Positions 1 through 9,480 of a DNA stretch of 64,000 nucleotides are shown here, one piece after another. How positions within the stretch are numbered: the stretch's first letter is position 1; each line of letters starts with the position of its first letter. The DNA lies in NCBI RefSeq assembly GCF_020497125.1, contig NC_059072.1, forward strand, positions 279,044,045 through 279,108,044, written 5' to 3'. Source of the stretch: Mauremys mutica (Eukaryota; Chordata; Testudines; Geoemydidae). The notes under the pieces were generated by a model that searched no databases, had not been told where the DNA came from, and saw only the letters and a program-made list of their open reading frames with translations. The translations under genes and the position numbers were made by a program.

Positions 1-1040
1 TGGGCACTTAGCTTTTGATGATGAGTTTGGCAAGGTGAAAGAGAGTTATTTGAAGGTCAGAAGAGGGGATTCAGGAAAGACTTACTTCTGAATGTGATCC
101 CCATTCAATATGGTTGTAGTTGTTTAATTATACCATGTATGGGCTCCAGTGTGGGTGATAGGTGACAAAAAGAGGTGTGTGGTTGGAGTGTTTTTTTGTA
201 TTGAAGCAGGTTCTCTCAGGGTATTTGGGCAGCCTGTTACTTGATCCAATCTACTTCTCTGGTGCAGTATCTTTGTTTGGAGAAGGTGGGTAAGTTAAAT
301 TGTGTAACCCAGATTTTCTCCCAGTAGCATATGTTGTGGTATATGAGTGCTTGGCTGTAGATATGTGTGTTTGGGGTTATTGGGTCTGTGAAGGCAAGCA
401 TGGTGATCTCTGGATTTCTTGTATATAGTTTTCTGTCGAGTTCATTGCAAATACTGATTGTAATGTCCAGGAAGTTGATGCTGGTGTAGGAGTGTTCTAG
501 AAAGAGTTTGCTGTGTTTGAGGTGATTGTGGAAGCTGTGGTGGAAATATATGATGGAATTAATTTGTACAGAGGATGAAAATATCATTGATGTATCTTAG
601 GTATATTCTTCCTCAAGGAGGGTCACAAAGAGGTTGGACTATTGGGGAGCCATCTTAGAACCTGTGGCTGTTCCCATGGTTGGGCAAAGTGTTTTTTATT
701 GAATGTAAAATTGTTATGGTTGAGGATAAAATGAATGAGTGTGGTGATGTGTTTGGGGTGGATATCTGAGGGTTGCCCATTGCCTTGTAGATATTGGAGA
801 CAGGCAGCAATAATACCTAATATTGTCTGGAAAGATGAGAGGTAGTCATAGCATCGTGATCTAAATTACATAGTATGGGGATATATATTGCATATTTAAC
901 AGGACAGATTTATATTTATGGTGATAATTTGGAGAACGTCTACAACCCTTAGGTCGGAATTGGTTGGAGTGAAGAACTCAGGTTTAGTGTTCTGTTATGA
1001 GTTGGGTTAAACCCTGTTGAAGCTGGTGGGTGTAACACTT
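1..1040 (-). pseudogene. Penelope-like element reverse transcriptase remnant
   Basis: Read on the minus strand, this stretch gives broken reverse-transcriptase coding sequence of Penelope-like type. At about 650-690 a GNSHRF-like stretch stands where the family has its GTAMG-type motif. A YLRYINDIF-like segment at about 570-610 corresponds to the catalytic R-Y-I-D-D-I-F block, with the first aspartate replaced by asparagine. A 116-residue open stretch (237-587) follows, with INFLDITI and IYSQALIYHNIC, which match the conserved linker after the palm. FPESPLLTFK near 60-100 resembles the later thumb/linker region. Stops and frameshifts interrupt the reading, so it is dead. The window edge cuts it, and its GIY-YIG endonuclease end would lie outside. 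The Penelope-like call is inferred from motif order. Confidence 0.6.
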
Positions 1041-1540
1041 TCATTCAAGTGCACAGAAGCAATTAAGCTCCATTATGTAACTAGGTAGCTGAAATAACAG
1101 AGTACCACCCAAATCAAACCTGAAGAGTTTCCCTGAGGACTGTTACAACAAATACTGGAGGGAGGAGGCCATTGCTTAATGGAGCCGTGTTTCTCTGGGT
1201 TTCTGTGAGTTGAAGAATAGAAAAAACAGAGAAGCTGAGAGAGAAGGCAACAAGAAAGCACCAGACACAGTAGCAAGGCCCTGAGGAAAAAGCATTTGGC
1301 CTGAGTACTAGCTGAAAGAAGTTTGGAGCTGTGATAAAAGGCTTTATTTTCTGTTGGATTCCTTCTGTGCTCAGAGAAACAGGACTTTGTACATTCTTTG
1401 TAAATAAACAGGATTATATCAAAGAAATACCTGATTCCATTATCAGTTTATTCTCCTAACAGAAAGAATCCTTGGAGTCTTGAACTTTGGCTAACCTTTC
1501 AGGTCAAAAAGGCTAACCTTTCAGTTATAACACTAACTGA
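1041..1540 (+). repeat. Unclassified LTR-like or interspersed repeat
   Basis: This stretch has an LTR flavour: a TGTAAC-type start near 1076, a polyadenylation-like AATAAA at 1404-1409 inside TGTAAATAAACAGG, and a GTTATAACA-type end near 1526-1534. The phrase GGCTAACCTTTCAG occurs twice close together near 1490-1525. I found no matching target duplication, so the ends and class remain uncertain. Confidence 0.3.
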
Positions 1541-2387
1541 ATTTCCTGAGTTTCTAGCTTTTGGAATTTAAACCATAACTCATCCTTAACATTGTTTTAA
1601 CCAACAAGATAGTTAACTGTATTTATGGATTTGAGTAAATATTTGGTTTGGCAATAAAAGTTGAGGGCTTTGGATCCCTTCCCCAGCCCCTCTCTTATTT
1701 TTGATGCATCTGATTACTTGTTAGTTATTTTTGGTTTATACATCATATTGTTTCAATATTATAGCATAGTTATTTTCTTATACTACCAACTTGGAAAGAA
1801 ATAAAAATGTGATTTTTCATTTCATATTAAAAAAGAAAGGATAATATACATATTTAAATTTCTGTAATGTCTGGTTGAGGCAGATTAGGCCATGACAGCA
1901 AACTCATTTTCATTTCACTGCCTTGACAGCAAAGTCACATATCTTTAACTTAATAAACATGAAAGAAAAGGAAAGTGTTTAAATGTATTTGAAACTTCCA
2001 TAGCAAAGATACAATGAGCAGTTGGGAACATGGGGCACCCTCATTGATTTTGCATTTATTTAATCAAACTGACAACAAAGTCACATATCTTTAACTTAAT
2101 TCATACATAGCATTTTATTGTGAAAGGTCTTGACTGTCTTGGCAAACTGGGAATACTCAGGACCAGTTTAATTTCAGAACAAAGCCACAATGCAACTTGA
2201 TATTGGACTAAGCTCTTTTGAAAATGTGGCCCTTAATGTTCTCATGTTATTGAAAAGCCAAAGCTATATATCTGTTTTCATTTCCTTACACTTGTTCATA
2301 GATAGGGGTATACACTAGAAAAGACCACTTTATTGGAGCATATGTTTAGTTGACTTATTTGTCTTCAGTCTTTATATGATAACATTA
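1541..2387. other. AT-rich non-coding stretch with a 25-bp direct repeat
   Basis: No coding signal was seen. A 25-bp sequence starting CAAAGTCACATATC is present exactly at 1930-1954 and again at 2076-2100, 146 bp apart. The bases around the copies diverge, so this is either an old local duplication or two fragments of one repeat. Confidence 0.5.
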
Positions 2388-2391
2388 CTAC

Positions 2392-3157
2392 TGTGATAAA
2401 GTTCCTTCTTTGCCTTGGTGGGTCCTATGCTTATTGGTGGATTTGTTTTCCTCAGAGATTCACGGCAGCCCTCAGTTTGGCCACTTTTGCTAGTGGCTCA
2501 AACCTGCTGTTCACTCAGCTAACCTCATCACTGGCCAGCATGGTGAAAAGGAAGGAGAACACAGTCTCTGCTGATCCACCTAGTGGGTTCGGGGACAGGC
2601 CAGGGACCTTCCCCTATGGTGGGACCCACAGCCCAGGTCAACTCCTCTTGTATCCAATGGGGGGAGGAGGTTGGAGGGAACCCAGGCCCACCCTCTACTT
2701 GAGGTTCCAGCCCAGGGCCCTGTGGATCACAGCTGTACAGTGTTTCTTGTGACAGCTCCAACTCCCTGGGCTACTTCCCCATGGCCTCCACCAAACACCT
2801 TCTTTATCCTCACCACAGGACCTTCCTCCTGATACCAGATAACATTTGTACTCCTCATTCCTCCACCAGCACACCCTCTCACTCTCAGCTCCTTGTGCAC
2901 CCCTCACTGACTGAAGTGAGGTCCTTTTTAAACCAGGTGCCCTGATTAGCCTGCCTGTTTTTGTTGATTCTAGCAGCTTCTTAATTGGCTCCAGGTGTCC
3001 TAATTAGCCTGCCTGCCTTAACTGCTTCTGGCAAGTCCTTGATTGTTCTGGAACAGCCCCTGTTACCTTACCCAGGGAAAAGGGATCTGCTTAATCTGGG
3101 GCTAATATATCTGCCTTCTATCACTCTCCTGTATCCATCTGGCCCAACCCTGTAACA
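2392..3157 (+). mobile_element. Solo LTR, family A, copy 1
   Basis: The element begins TGTGATAAAGTTCC and ends CCCTGTAACA, and is flanked on both sides by CTAC (2388-2391 and 3158-3161). A 4-bp target duplication and TG...CA ends are typical of an endogenous-retrovirus or LTR-retrotransposon LTR. At 766 bp with no internal region attached, it is a solo LTR left by recombination between two LTRs. It aligns along its length with the 7285-8065 copy, including the CCCAGGGCCCTGTG block and the CAGGTG/GATTAGCCTG segments near the 3' third. Short reading frames inside it look incidental. Confidence 0.8.
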
Positions 3158-3161
3158 CTAC

Positions 3162-3574
3162 CAAGTTATAGCTTCGGCTCACCCTGGAAGTGTGCATGAT
3201 CATGCACCCTAACATGGTGAGGGTGAGTGCCTAAGGTTAGGGTCTCAAGTCTATGTTTAGGCACTGAAATAAAATGGATCAGACCTTCAGAAGTCCTGAG
3301 CACCAAGAGGTCCCAAACAACACCTCTGAAAAATCAGACCTATTTTATTTAGGTGTCTAAGAATGGATTTTCATGTCTAACTTCAGGCATCCATACATGT
3401 AAGTTTTGGCCTTGTAACCATATTTTTATGTAATAAGTGTAATGTTTGGGCTAGAAGTACATTTCATTTAATTATTTAACAAATAAACCATCTAAACTAC
3501 AAGTACAAAATTACAAATACCATGTTTTATTATTCAGAGATTTTCTTGATGTGTGGGTCTGTTAGTGCTATCTG
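3162..3574. repeat. Old reptile foldback-type repeat fragment
   Basis: About 3255-3410 carries short phrases such as TCAGAAGTCCTGAGCACC, CTCTGAAAAATCAGACC and ATTTAGGTGTCTAAG. They recur in degenerate form elsewhere in the window (8704-8792, 10399-10470). I take it as a copy of an ancient, partly self-complementary interspersed repeat. The rest of the stretch shows nothing recognisable. Confidence 0.4.
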
Positions 3575-3582
3575 CTATAAAA

Positions 3583-3861
3583 CAGTGGTTCTCAAACTAG
3601 GGCCGCCACTTGCTCAGGGAAAGCCCTGGCAGGCCAGGCTGGTTTGTTTACTTGCTGCGTCCGCAAGTTTGGCCAATCGTGACTCCCACTGGCCGCGGTT
3701 CGCTGCTCCAGGCCAGAGGGAGCTGCAGGAAGGACAGCCGTTTCCAACAGGCAGTGGGAGCTGTGATCAGCCAAAGCTGAAGATGCAGCAGGTAAACAAA
3801 CCAGCCCGGCCCGCCAGGGGCTTTCCTTGAACAAGCAGTGGCCCTAGTTTGATAACCACTG
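3583..3861 (+). mobile_element. hAT miniature element with long terminal inverted repeats
   Basis: The element is 279 bp. It begins CAGTGGTTCTCAAACTAGGG and ends with the near-complement CCCTAGTTTGATAACCACTG; inside are GTTTGTTTAC and its partner GTAAACAAAC. The flanks are CTATAAAA (3575-3582) and CTATAGAA (3862-3869), an 8-bp duplication with one mismatch, as expected for hAT transposition. It encodes no transposase, so it moved non-autonomously. Confidence 0.85.
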
Positions 3862-3869
3862 CTATAGAA

Positions 3870-6374
3870 TACGTTAATATTGCTGTAAATATATATTTTG
3901 CAATATAACTCAGGACTGTAAATACAGTTTTACTGCAGATCTGAATTTAGAATCTGTCTTGCGCTGCTTAGCATGACATTTAATTTTTGCTAAACAGCCC
4001 AAAACAAGGGGAGCGTGAAATATACTGGATGCAGATGTTTCTCATTTTACAGTATCTATCTAGTTCACAGCCAAAGGCTAGTCTGCATCAGAGCTCAGCC
4101 TCAACAATGTCAAAGAGATAAAAATCACAAGAAAGAACTTTGTTACATAACACTTTGGGCACTCCTCTCCCAAGCCCCACAATCTTTGCTGTTCTTGACT
4201 AGGAATAGGAAGGAGCAGCTGATTACACAATGGGTCAGGTTTTCAGACGTGTACATCTCCCACCAGCTTCTGTTATTTTGCAAGGGAGTGACTGGGTGCC
4301 AATCTCTTTTTAAAATCTGGCTAACTCTTACTTTCCCTCTTACAGAGGGACGCCAGAGGGAGGTGAGAGAGTGTGGGGGGAGTTCTTCTTACCGACTAAG
4401 ACCAGTGATAAACAGCATGATCAGTTTTTCATTGCCTCTCACACACACACACCTTACCATCCTATTAATTATTAATTATTATTATTATCATTAAAGAAGG
4501 ACTAACCACTTTGTATTCTGTCATCCAGGAACAAATACTAGCCACATCATACCAAATGAATCTAGCACCAATGCATAGACTGTTTCCCGTGGTATTTTCT
4601 GGGGGCAAATCCAGCTATCCATAAGTTCAGGCTTGTGCATTCTGGTTCAAATAAGAAAAAAACCTAACATGAAAATGCGAATTTAGAGATTAAATTGACA
4701 TCAAATAAAAAAATGGGACTTAGTTATCTAAAAACTCCCTATGTTTAACACTGTGCTTTTTTCTCTAGAGGCTATACTCTGAAGGAGTTTTCCATCTATA
4801 TGTTTGAAAAGAACAATTTTACAGACTTTTTCTTCCTCATCACTCTACACCAGTCATGGGGAGTGGGGAGGTTACCTCTTATGTTTCTGGATCAATGAAA
4901 ATGTCACACATTGAATTTGAAAGTACTTTCCCTCTATTATTTCAATTGTTATGAGGTTAGTTCCAGGAGGAAACATTTTTGAGGCTCTATCAGATGATTT
5001 TTTTTATTTTTAGTACAGCTTTCTTTATTACCTTATGAGAGAAGCTGACAGTTATCCTAGCTCCTTGTTAGGTATGTATTACTGCTTCAATACATTTTGA
5101 GGGTTGTTTGAAACATTTAATATGAATTTTGCTTTTCTACCAGAGGTATTATTACTTTTTAGTTAAATATAAGAAACAAACAATCTATAGAAGCAATGTT
5201 TTTTCCCCCTAAAGTGTGCTGTCTATTGCTGTCACTTGTTTTTATCCATATGGTGTGATTAGGTCAGCTGATTAGTTTTGAAAGTGAATCAGGAGAAGGG
5301 AAGGCTGAAGGAGAAAAGAAAAAAGCCAGGAAAGAAGAATGTGTGTGTTGTGTTGTGTAAATTGAAGGAGAGAAGAAAGGGGGCAGGGGCGAGGGAGGAG
5401 ATACAGAGAATAAAGAATGTACATAAGAGGGATAACAATAGTCTATTATTAACCTGTTCTTAGAAGTAAAATAGTCCAATTTATTACCTTTATGAGCCAG
5501 ACTCACACTCCTTTGACATTAAATGTAAGAAAAGCTATTCAGTAATATGTAGGCATGTGACTAAAGTGAATGACCGTTCATATGTAACAGGTAACAGTAC
5601 ACTTTGGGAATGCAATATGCCATGTTTGCAGTTAGTCATTGCTGTCATTTGAAGGCAGCCAAGAAGCCAAAGCTTTTTGATAATACAAGGGAACTCTGGA
5701 ATCCAGATGAAATCCATTATAGGGACGTTACCCTGCTCCCTTTGGAATAAATAATATAATTCTTATTGACTATAACGGGAACAGCAGCAGTCTCAATGTA
5801 ATTACAGACACACGATACATAGCTGTTTTCCCACAAAGACAAGGTAGTAAAGACTGAAGACAAACTACCAGTTATTAGTAACCCAGGAGATTTAGCTATG
5901 ATTAAATTTACATGAACATTTAGATATTTGAAAGAATGGGAATCCACAGGTATGTTAGCCAAAACTCAACTCATGCCACCTTCTTGACACATACCAGGCA
6001 ATATCCTTGTACCAGGAATCAACAAGAAGGCAGGAGGGGACAAACTCTCCACTAATTCCGTCTACTTTCCAGCTCATCTCTGAACCAAAATTAGCTTGTA
6101 TTCACCCAACGCACAACAATATTAGTAATTAAAATGTTAACATGTCAAATTTGATTTTAGTTATGTAATTGCTGGTGCTGTGCACTAGATTGGATCTGGG
6201 AGTGCAGGAAAACTGGGTTCTCTTTTCTTCTGATTGCAACAAAATGGAAAAGTATTCTATAGTAATTCTATTTTACCAGTTAATTCATCCCACCTTCCAA
6301 CCAACCCAACAAACACTTTTCTGACTTGATCAAGACTATGTTCTAAAATATCATGTGGTCAAAGGAGCTCAGCA
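3870..6374. other. Non-coding stretch, only simple repeats seen
   Basis: A short (CA) run lies near 4441-4452 and an ATT-type run at about 4465-4493. The purine-rich segment 5280-5410 and its opposite-strand frame are low complexity rather than coding. Nothing else is recognisable. Confidence 0.5.
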
Positions 6375-6600
6375 TGAGTCTTGGAGCCAAGAAACTCCCA
6401 CATTCTAAGATTTTTGTTGATGCTTACTCATTGAATGGCTTTTGCTAAATCATTCAATATATAGGTCTCATTTTCTTCTTGATGTAGAATGGGGATACTA
6501 CCACTTACAGTATCTCACAAGGTTATTGTAGGGATTAATTAATATTTTATACAACTTTGAAAATGTAACATTATACAAATTATAAGTATTATTTTACAGC
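6375..6600 (+). repeat. MIR-like CORE-SINE fragment
   Basis: The order of phrases is that of the CORE-SINE body found across amniotes: a TGCTAAATCATTCAATATA segment, then TCATTTTCTTCTTGATG, AATGGGGATACTACCA, CACAAGGTTATTGTAGGG and a final AACTTTGAAAATG. The copy is old and lacks a recognisable tRNA head. Confidence 0.55.
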
Positions 6601-7280
6601 ATAGCACCCTAAGACAGATATTTTAGTAGAAAATATTGTCTTTAAAAAGAAGCAACCATAAGTCCTAATCTTGATCTCCTTTGTGGATCCTCACACCTGC
6701 ATGGAATCTCACTGCAGGATTGTGGCTTGGTTTGCTCTGTTAATGTCTTCTAGTGAAAATATAGTAAAATTAAGGTTGTTTCTAGTGATTGGATAAGCAT
6801 CCAAAACTATTGACGTTAGCCATAGTTAATAGAAACTTAGCTGAAATTTGAGATTTTTCCTATCCTTCTCTTGCTCCATTTGTTTCACTCTCATCTTACT
6901 TCTTCTCTCTCCAGAGTATACCATGATCCTTTTACTGATTACCAAGTCCACCTCTCTTCCATCTTTCAAAGTCTAATCCCAGAATACCCTTACAACACCC
7001 AGCTACAGCTCCTTTTTAACTCAGGTTATCGTTTCCAAACCCACACTTTCTTCTCTCTAATTCCCATCAGCATACACACACAATTTTTCCCCTTCATAAC
7101 AACAACTTGCCTGTGGGCATTCCAGGTGAGAGGATGTTGTGGACATTTTGCATGATTGCAACCACTTGCCACTATAGTCCCTTTTTTCTGATTAATTCTA
7201 TTAGGGGTGTATTTATCACTTCTAATTAGTGGATTATCTGTTTCTTAAATTTAGCATGATGTGTCCAGCACTATTTATAA
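6601..7280. other. Non-coding stretch, nothing recognised
   Basis: The stretch is AT-rich. The longest frame (6871-7155, plus) shows no family resemblance and has the composition of a pyrimidine-rich non-coding tract. Confidence 0.5.
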
Positions 7281-7284
7281 AAAG

Positions 7285-8065
7285 TGTGACAAAGTTCCTC
7301 CTCTCCTCTAGTAGGTCCTGCGCTTATTGGCAGATTTCTTCCCCTCAGTGGTTTTCCCCTTGGATGAAACCCATAGTCTGGATCAACTCCTATGTCTGAT
7401 TAGGAGTAGCAAGGCTTGCGGGGAGGGGAACCCGGGCCCGCCCTCTACTCTGGGTTCCAGCCCAGGGCCCTGTGAATTGCAGCAGTCTCTATAGTGCTAC
7501 TTGTAACCGCTGCTTGACCGCTACAGCTCCCTGGGCTACTTCCCCATAGCCTCCTTCAAACACCTTCTTTATCCTCACCACAGGATCCTCCTGGTGTCTG
7601 ATGCTGCTTGATTGTATGGTGTTTTCCTCAATCCTCCAGTAGTACCCCCTCTCGGTTCTTAGTTCCTTGTGTCTCTTGCTCCCAGCTCCTCATGCACATT
7701 TCTCTCCTCTAGCTCCTCCTCCCTAGACTGGAGTGAACTCCCCCTTTTTATACCAGGTGCCTTGATTAGCCTGTCCTGATTGGCTGCAGGTGCTCCAATC
7801 AATGTAGCTCTCTCCGGTGCCTTCTAGAAAGTTCTTAATTGGCCCCAGGTGCCTTGATTAGCCTGTTCTGATTGGCTGCAGGTGCTCCAATCAATGTAGC
7901 TCTCTCCGGTGCCTTCTAGAAAGTTCTTAATTGGCCCCAGGTGCCTTGATTAGCCTGGAGCAACTGCCATTTTGGTTCCCATGGTACTAGGGATTTGCTT
8001 AGCCTGGAGCTAACATACCTGCTCCTCAGTACTTTCCTGTAGCCATCTGGCCTTGCTCCATCACA
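7285..8065 (+). mobile_element. Solo LTR, family A, copy 2
   Basis: The element starts TGTGACAAAGTTCCTCC and ends GCTCCATCACA, giving matching TGTGA/TCACA tips. AAAG flanks it at 7281-7284 and 8066-8069, a 4-bp target duplication. It is collinear with the LTR at 2392-3157. It is distinguished by an internal tandem duplication: a 92-bp unit at 7753-7844 and again at 7845-7936, with a partial third unit starting at 7937. CCCTTTTTATACC just before the duplication is a candidate TATA box. No internal retroviral region adjoins it. Confidence 0.82.
7753..7936 (+). repeat. 92-bp tandem duplication inside the LTR
   Basis: CCAGGTGCCTTGATTAGCCT begins at 7753, 7845 and 7937, so two full 92-bp units lie in tandem. 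They differ at about one visible position (CTGTCCTGAT against CTGTTCTGAT). The unit ends in the segment GTGCCTTCTAGAAAGTTCTT. LTR enhancer regions often carry such duplications; a regulatory role here is only inferred. Confidence 0.8.
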
Positions 8066-8069
8066 AAAG

Positions 8070-8703
8070 TTATTTTTCAAAAACTGTAATGGTGTTAGAC
8101 AATGAAGAAACAGCAACAAGTTACAAGATAATTATTAGCAGCTCTGCATGAATGTCTAATTGCTGTTTTGAAACCTGTGGATTAAAGCTGAAAACAACAG
8201 CTCCCTTCTTGAGTTCAGAATTATGTATAGTGTATTCTGTACATGACCCAGTAAGTACCAATGCAGTACTAACAAGACACTATCACATTAGTTATTTATG
8301 GAAATCTTTCAAATTGTGTGAGAGCTGAAATATGCTCTGATGCTACAAATATTCTGGAAATGTGTAATTTATTAATTAATGCAAATTATTAAACCTTGTG
8401 TCAATAAGTTACTGCTTGTACTGATTTAAAAATACAAAGAATGCAAAATGCAGGATAGTATGTGTCATGGCTATTGAATCTCATCATCTGAGATTCACCA
8501 GTAGACATGTAAGATCTTTAAAAATGTATTAGATATAGCATTGCATGAAAGTGAGCAGATAGAGACATTAAGAATCCAATAATTAATCTATCTCTGGTTA
8601 TGACTCTTTCCTTGTGCCAAGACTCTTCCTCTATGAATATTCACAAGGTTCAGTAATTAGCCCATTGTTCTTTTCTACCTAATTTCTCCACCTTTTTCAT
8701 TTA
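8070..8703. other. Non-coding stretch, nothing recognised
   Basis: AT-rich sequence without coding frames or repeats that I can name. Confidence 0.5.
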
Positions 8704-8792
8704 GGGCTTGATTTTCAGAAATAGCGAGCATCTACAACTTCATTTGAAGTTAATGGGAGTTGTGAGTGTTTGCCCTTCTTAAAAATCAAGCC
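8704..8792. repeat. Short palindromic interspersed repeat
   Basis: The segment opens GGCTTGATTTTCAG and closes AAAAATCAAGCC. Its centre, CATTTGAAGTTAATGGGAG, is partly self-complementary, so the whole 89 bp can fold back. I recognise the type as a common ancient reptile repeat; a class name cannot be given from sequence alone. Confidence 0.5.
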
Positions 8793-9129
8793 TTTAATCT
8801 TCAACTTGAAATTTAAATCCCTTTTTTATATTGATGATACTGAACATTGCATATCTTTTTTGCACCTTTAATAATTCTTTGACTACTTGTCCTTTCTTGG
8901 AAAGGAAGTATTTAACTTCATTCTAGTTACTTTTATTCAAATACCTGATACACAGATATTATATTGCTCTTGGGAAACAAGATTTTTAATTCACTACTCC
9001 ACCTGTTCTCCCTCTCCCCCTCCGCTCCATCTTACATTTGCCTCCCTTTATGTTTCCAAATCTTCTGAGTCTACAAATCTACCTAATATGACCTCTGCAG
9101 TATTGCCAGAATTGAATTCCACCTCTGCT
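8793..9129. other. Pyrimidine-rich non-coding stretch
   Basis: No gene is seen. The 90-residue plus-strand frame here runs into the LINE-like remnant that follows and has no recognisable start. Confidence 0.4.
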
Positions 9130-9480
9130 AAATCTTACCATTACCTTCATCTTCTCTAACCTGACAATTGCAACTCCCTCCTTTATGACTTCCTTAAGTC
9201 CAGCTCTTAAGGCTGCAGTAAGGACAAAATGCCACTTTCAACCTTCTAATTTATATCAAGCAGGACACACACACTAATCTCATCTTCATACAATTCAGAT
9301 TTCAGGATCGATTTAATAATTCCCTCCCTGTTTTATAAGTCCCTCTTAGGACTTCCAAAATTTCACATGATCTTTCTCTGTCCTATATATTCCTTCCTCT
9401 TCATCTAGTACTGGACTAAATTGTATACAAGTGTCCTAAATCTGATCATCTGCTACAGACAAGTCTCACCTCTAACAAAT
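9130..9480 (+). pseudogene. Possible decayed L2/L3-type LINE reverse transcriptase tail
   Basis: In shifting plus-strand frames one can read NCNSLLYDF near 9165, FRIDLIIPSLFYKSL near 9300 and SSD...LLQTSLT near 9445. These follow the order of the C-terminal reverse-transcriptase region in L2-like LINEs (the CNSLLYG, FRIDFKILLLVYK and SSD..LL blocks). Several frameshifts separate them. The match is by motif order only and could be coincidental. Confidence 0.35.

Noticed and set aside
7281..8069. A full-length retrovirus beginning at this LTR
   Set aside because: The 4-bp duplication closes directly at both LTR ends and no gag, pol or env sequence lies next to it.
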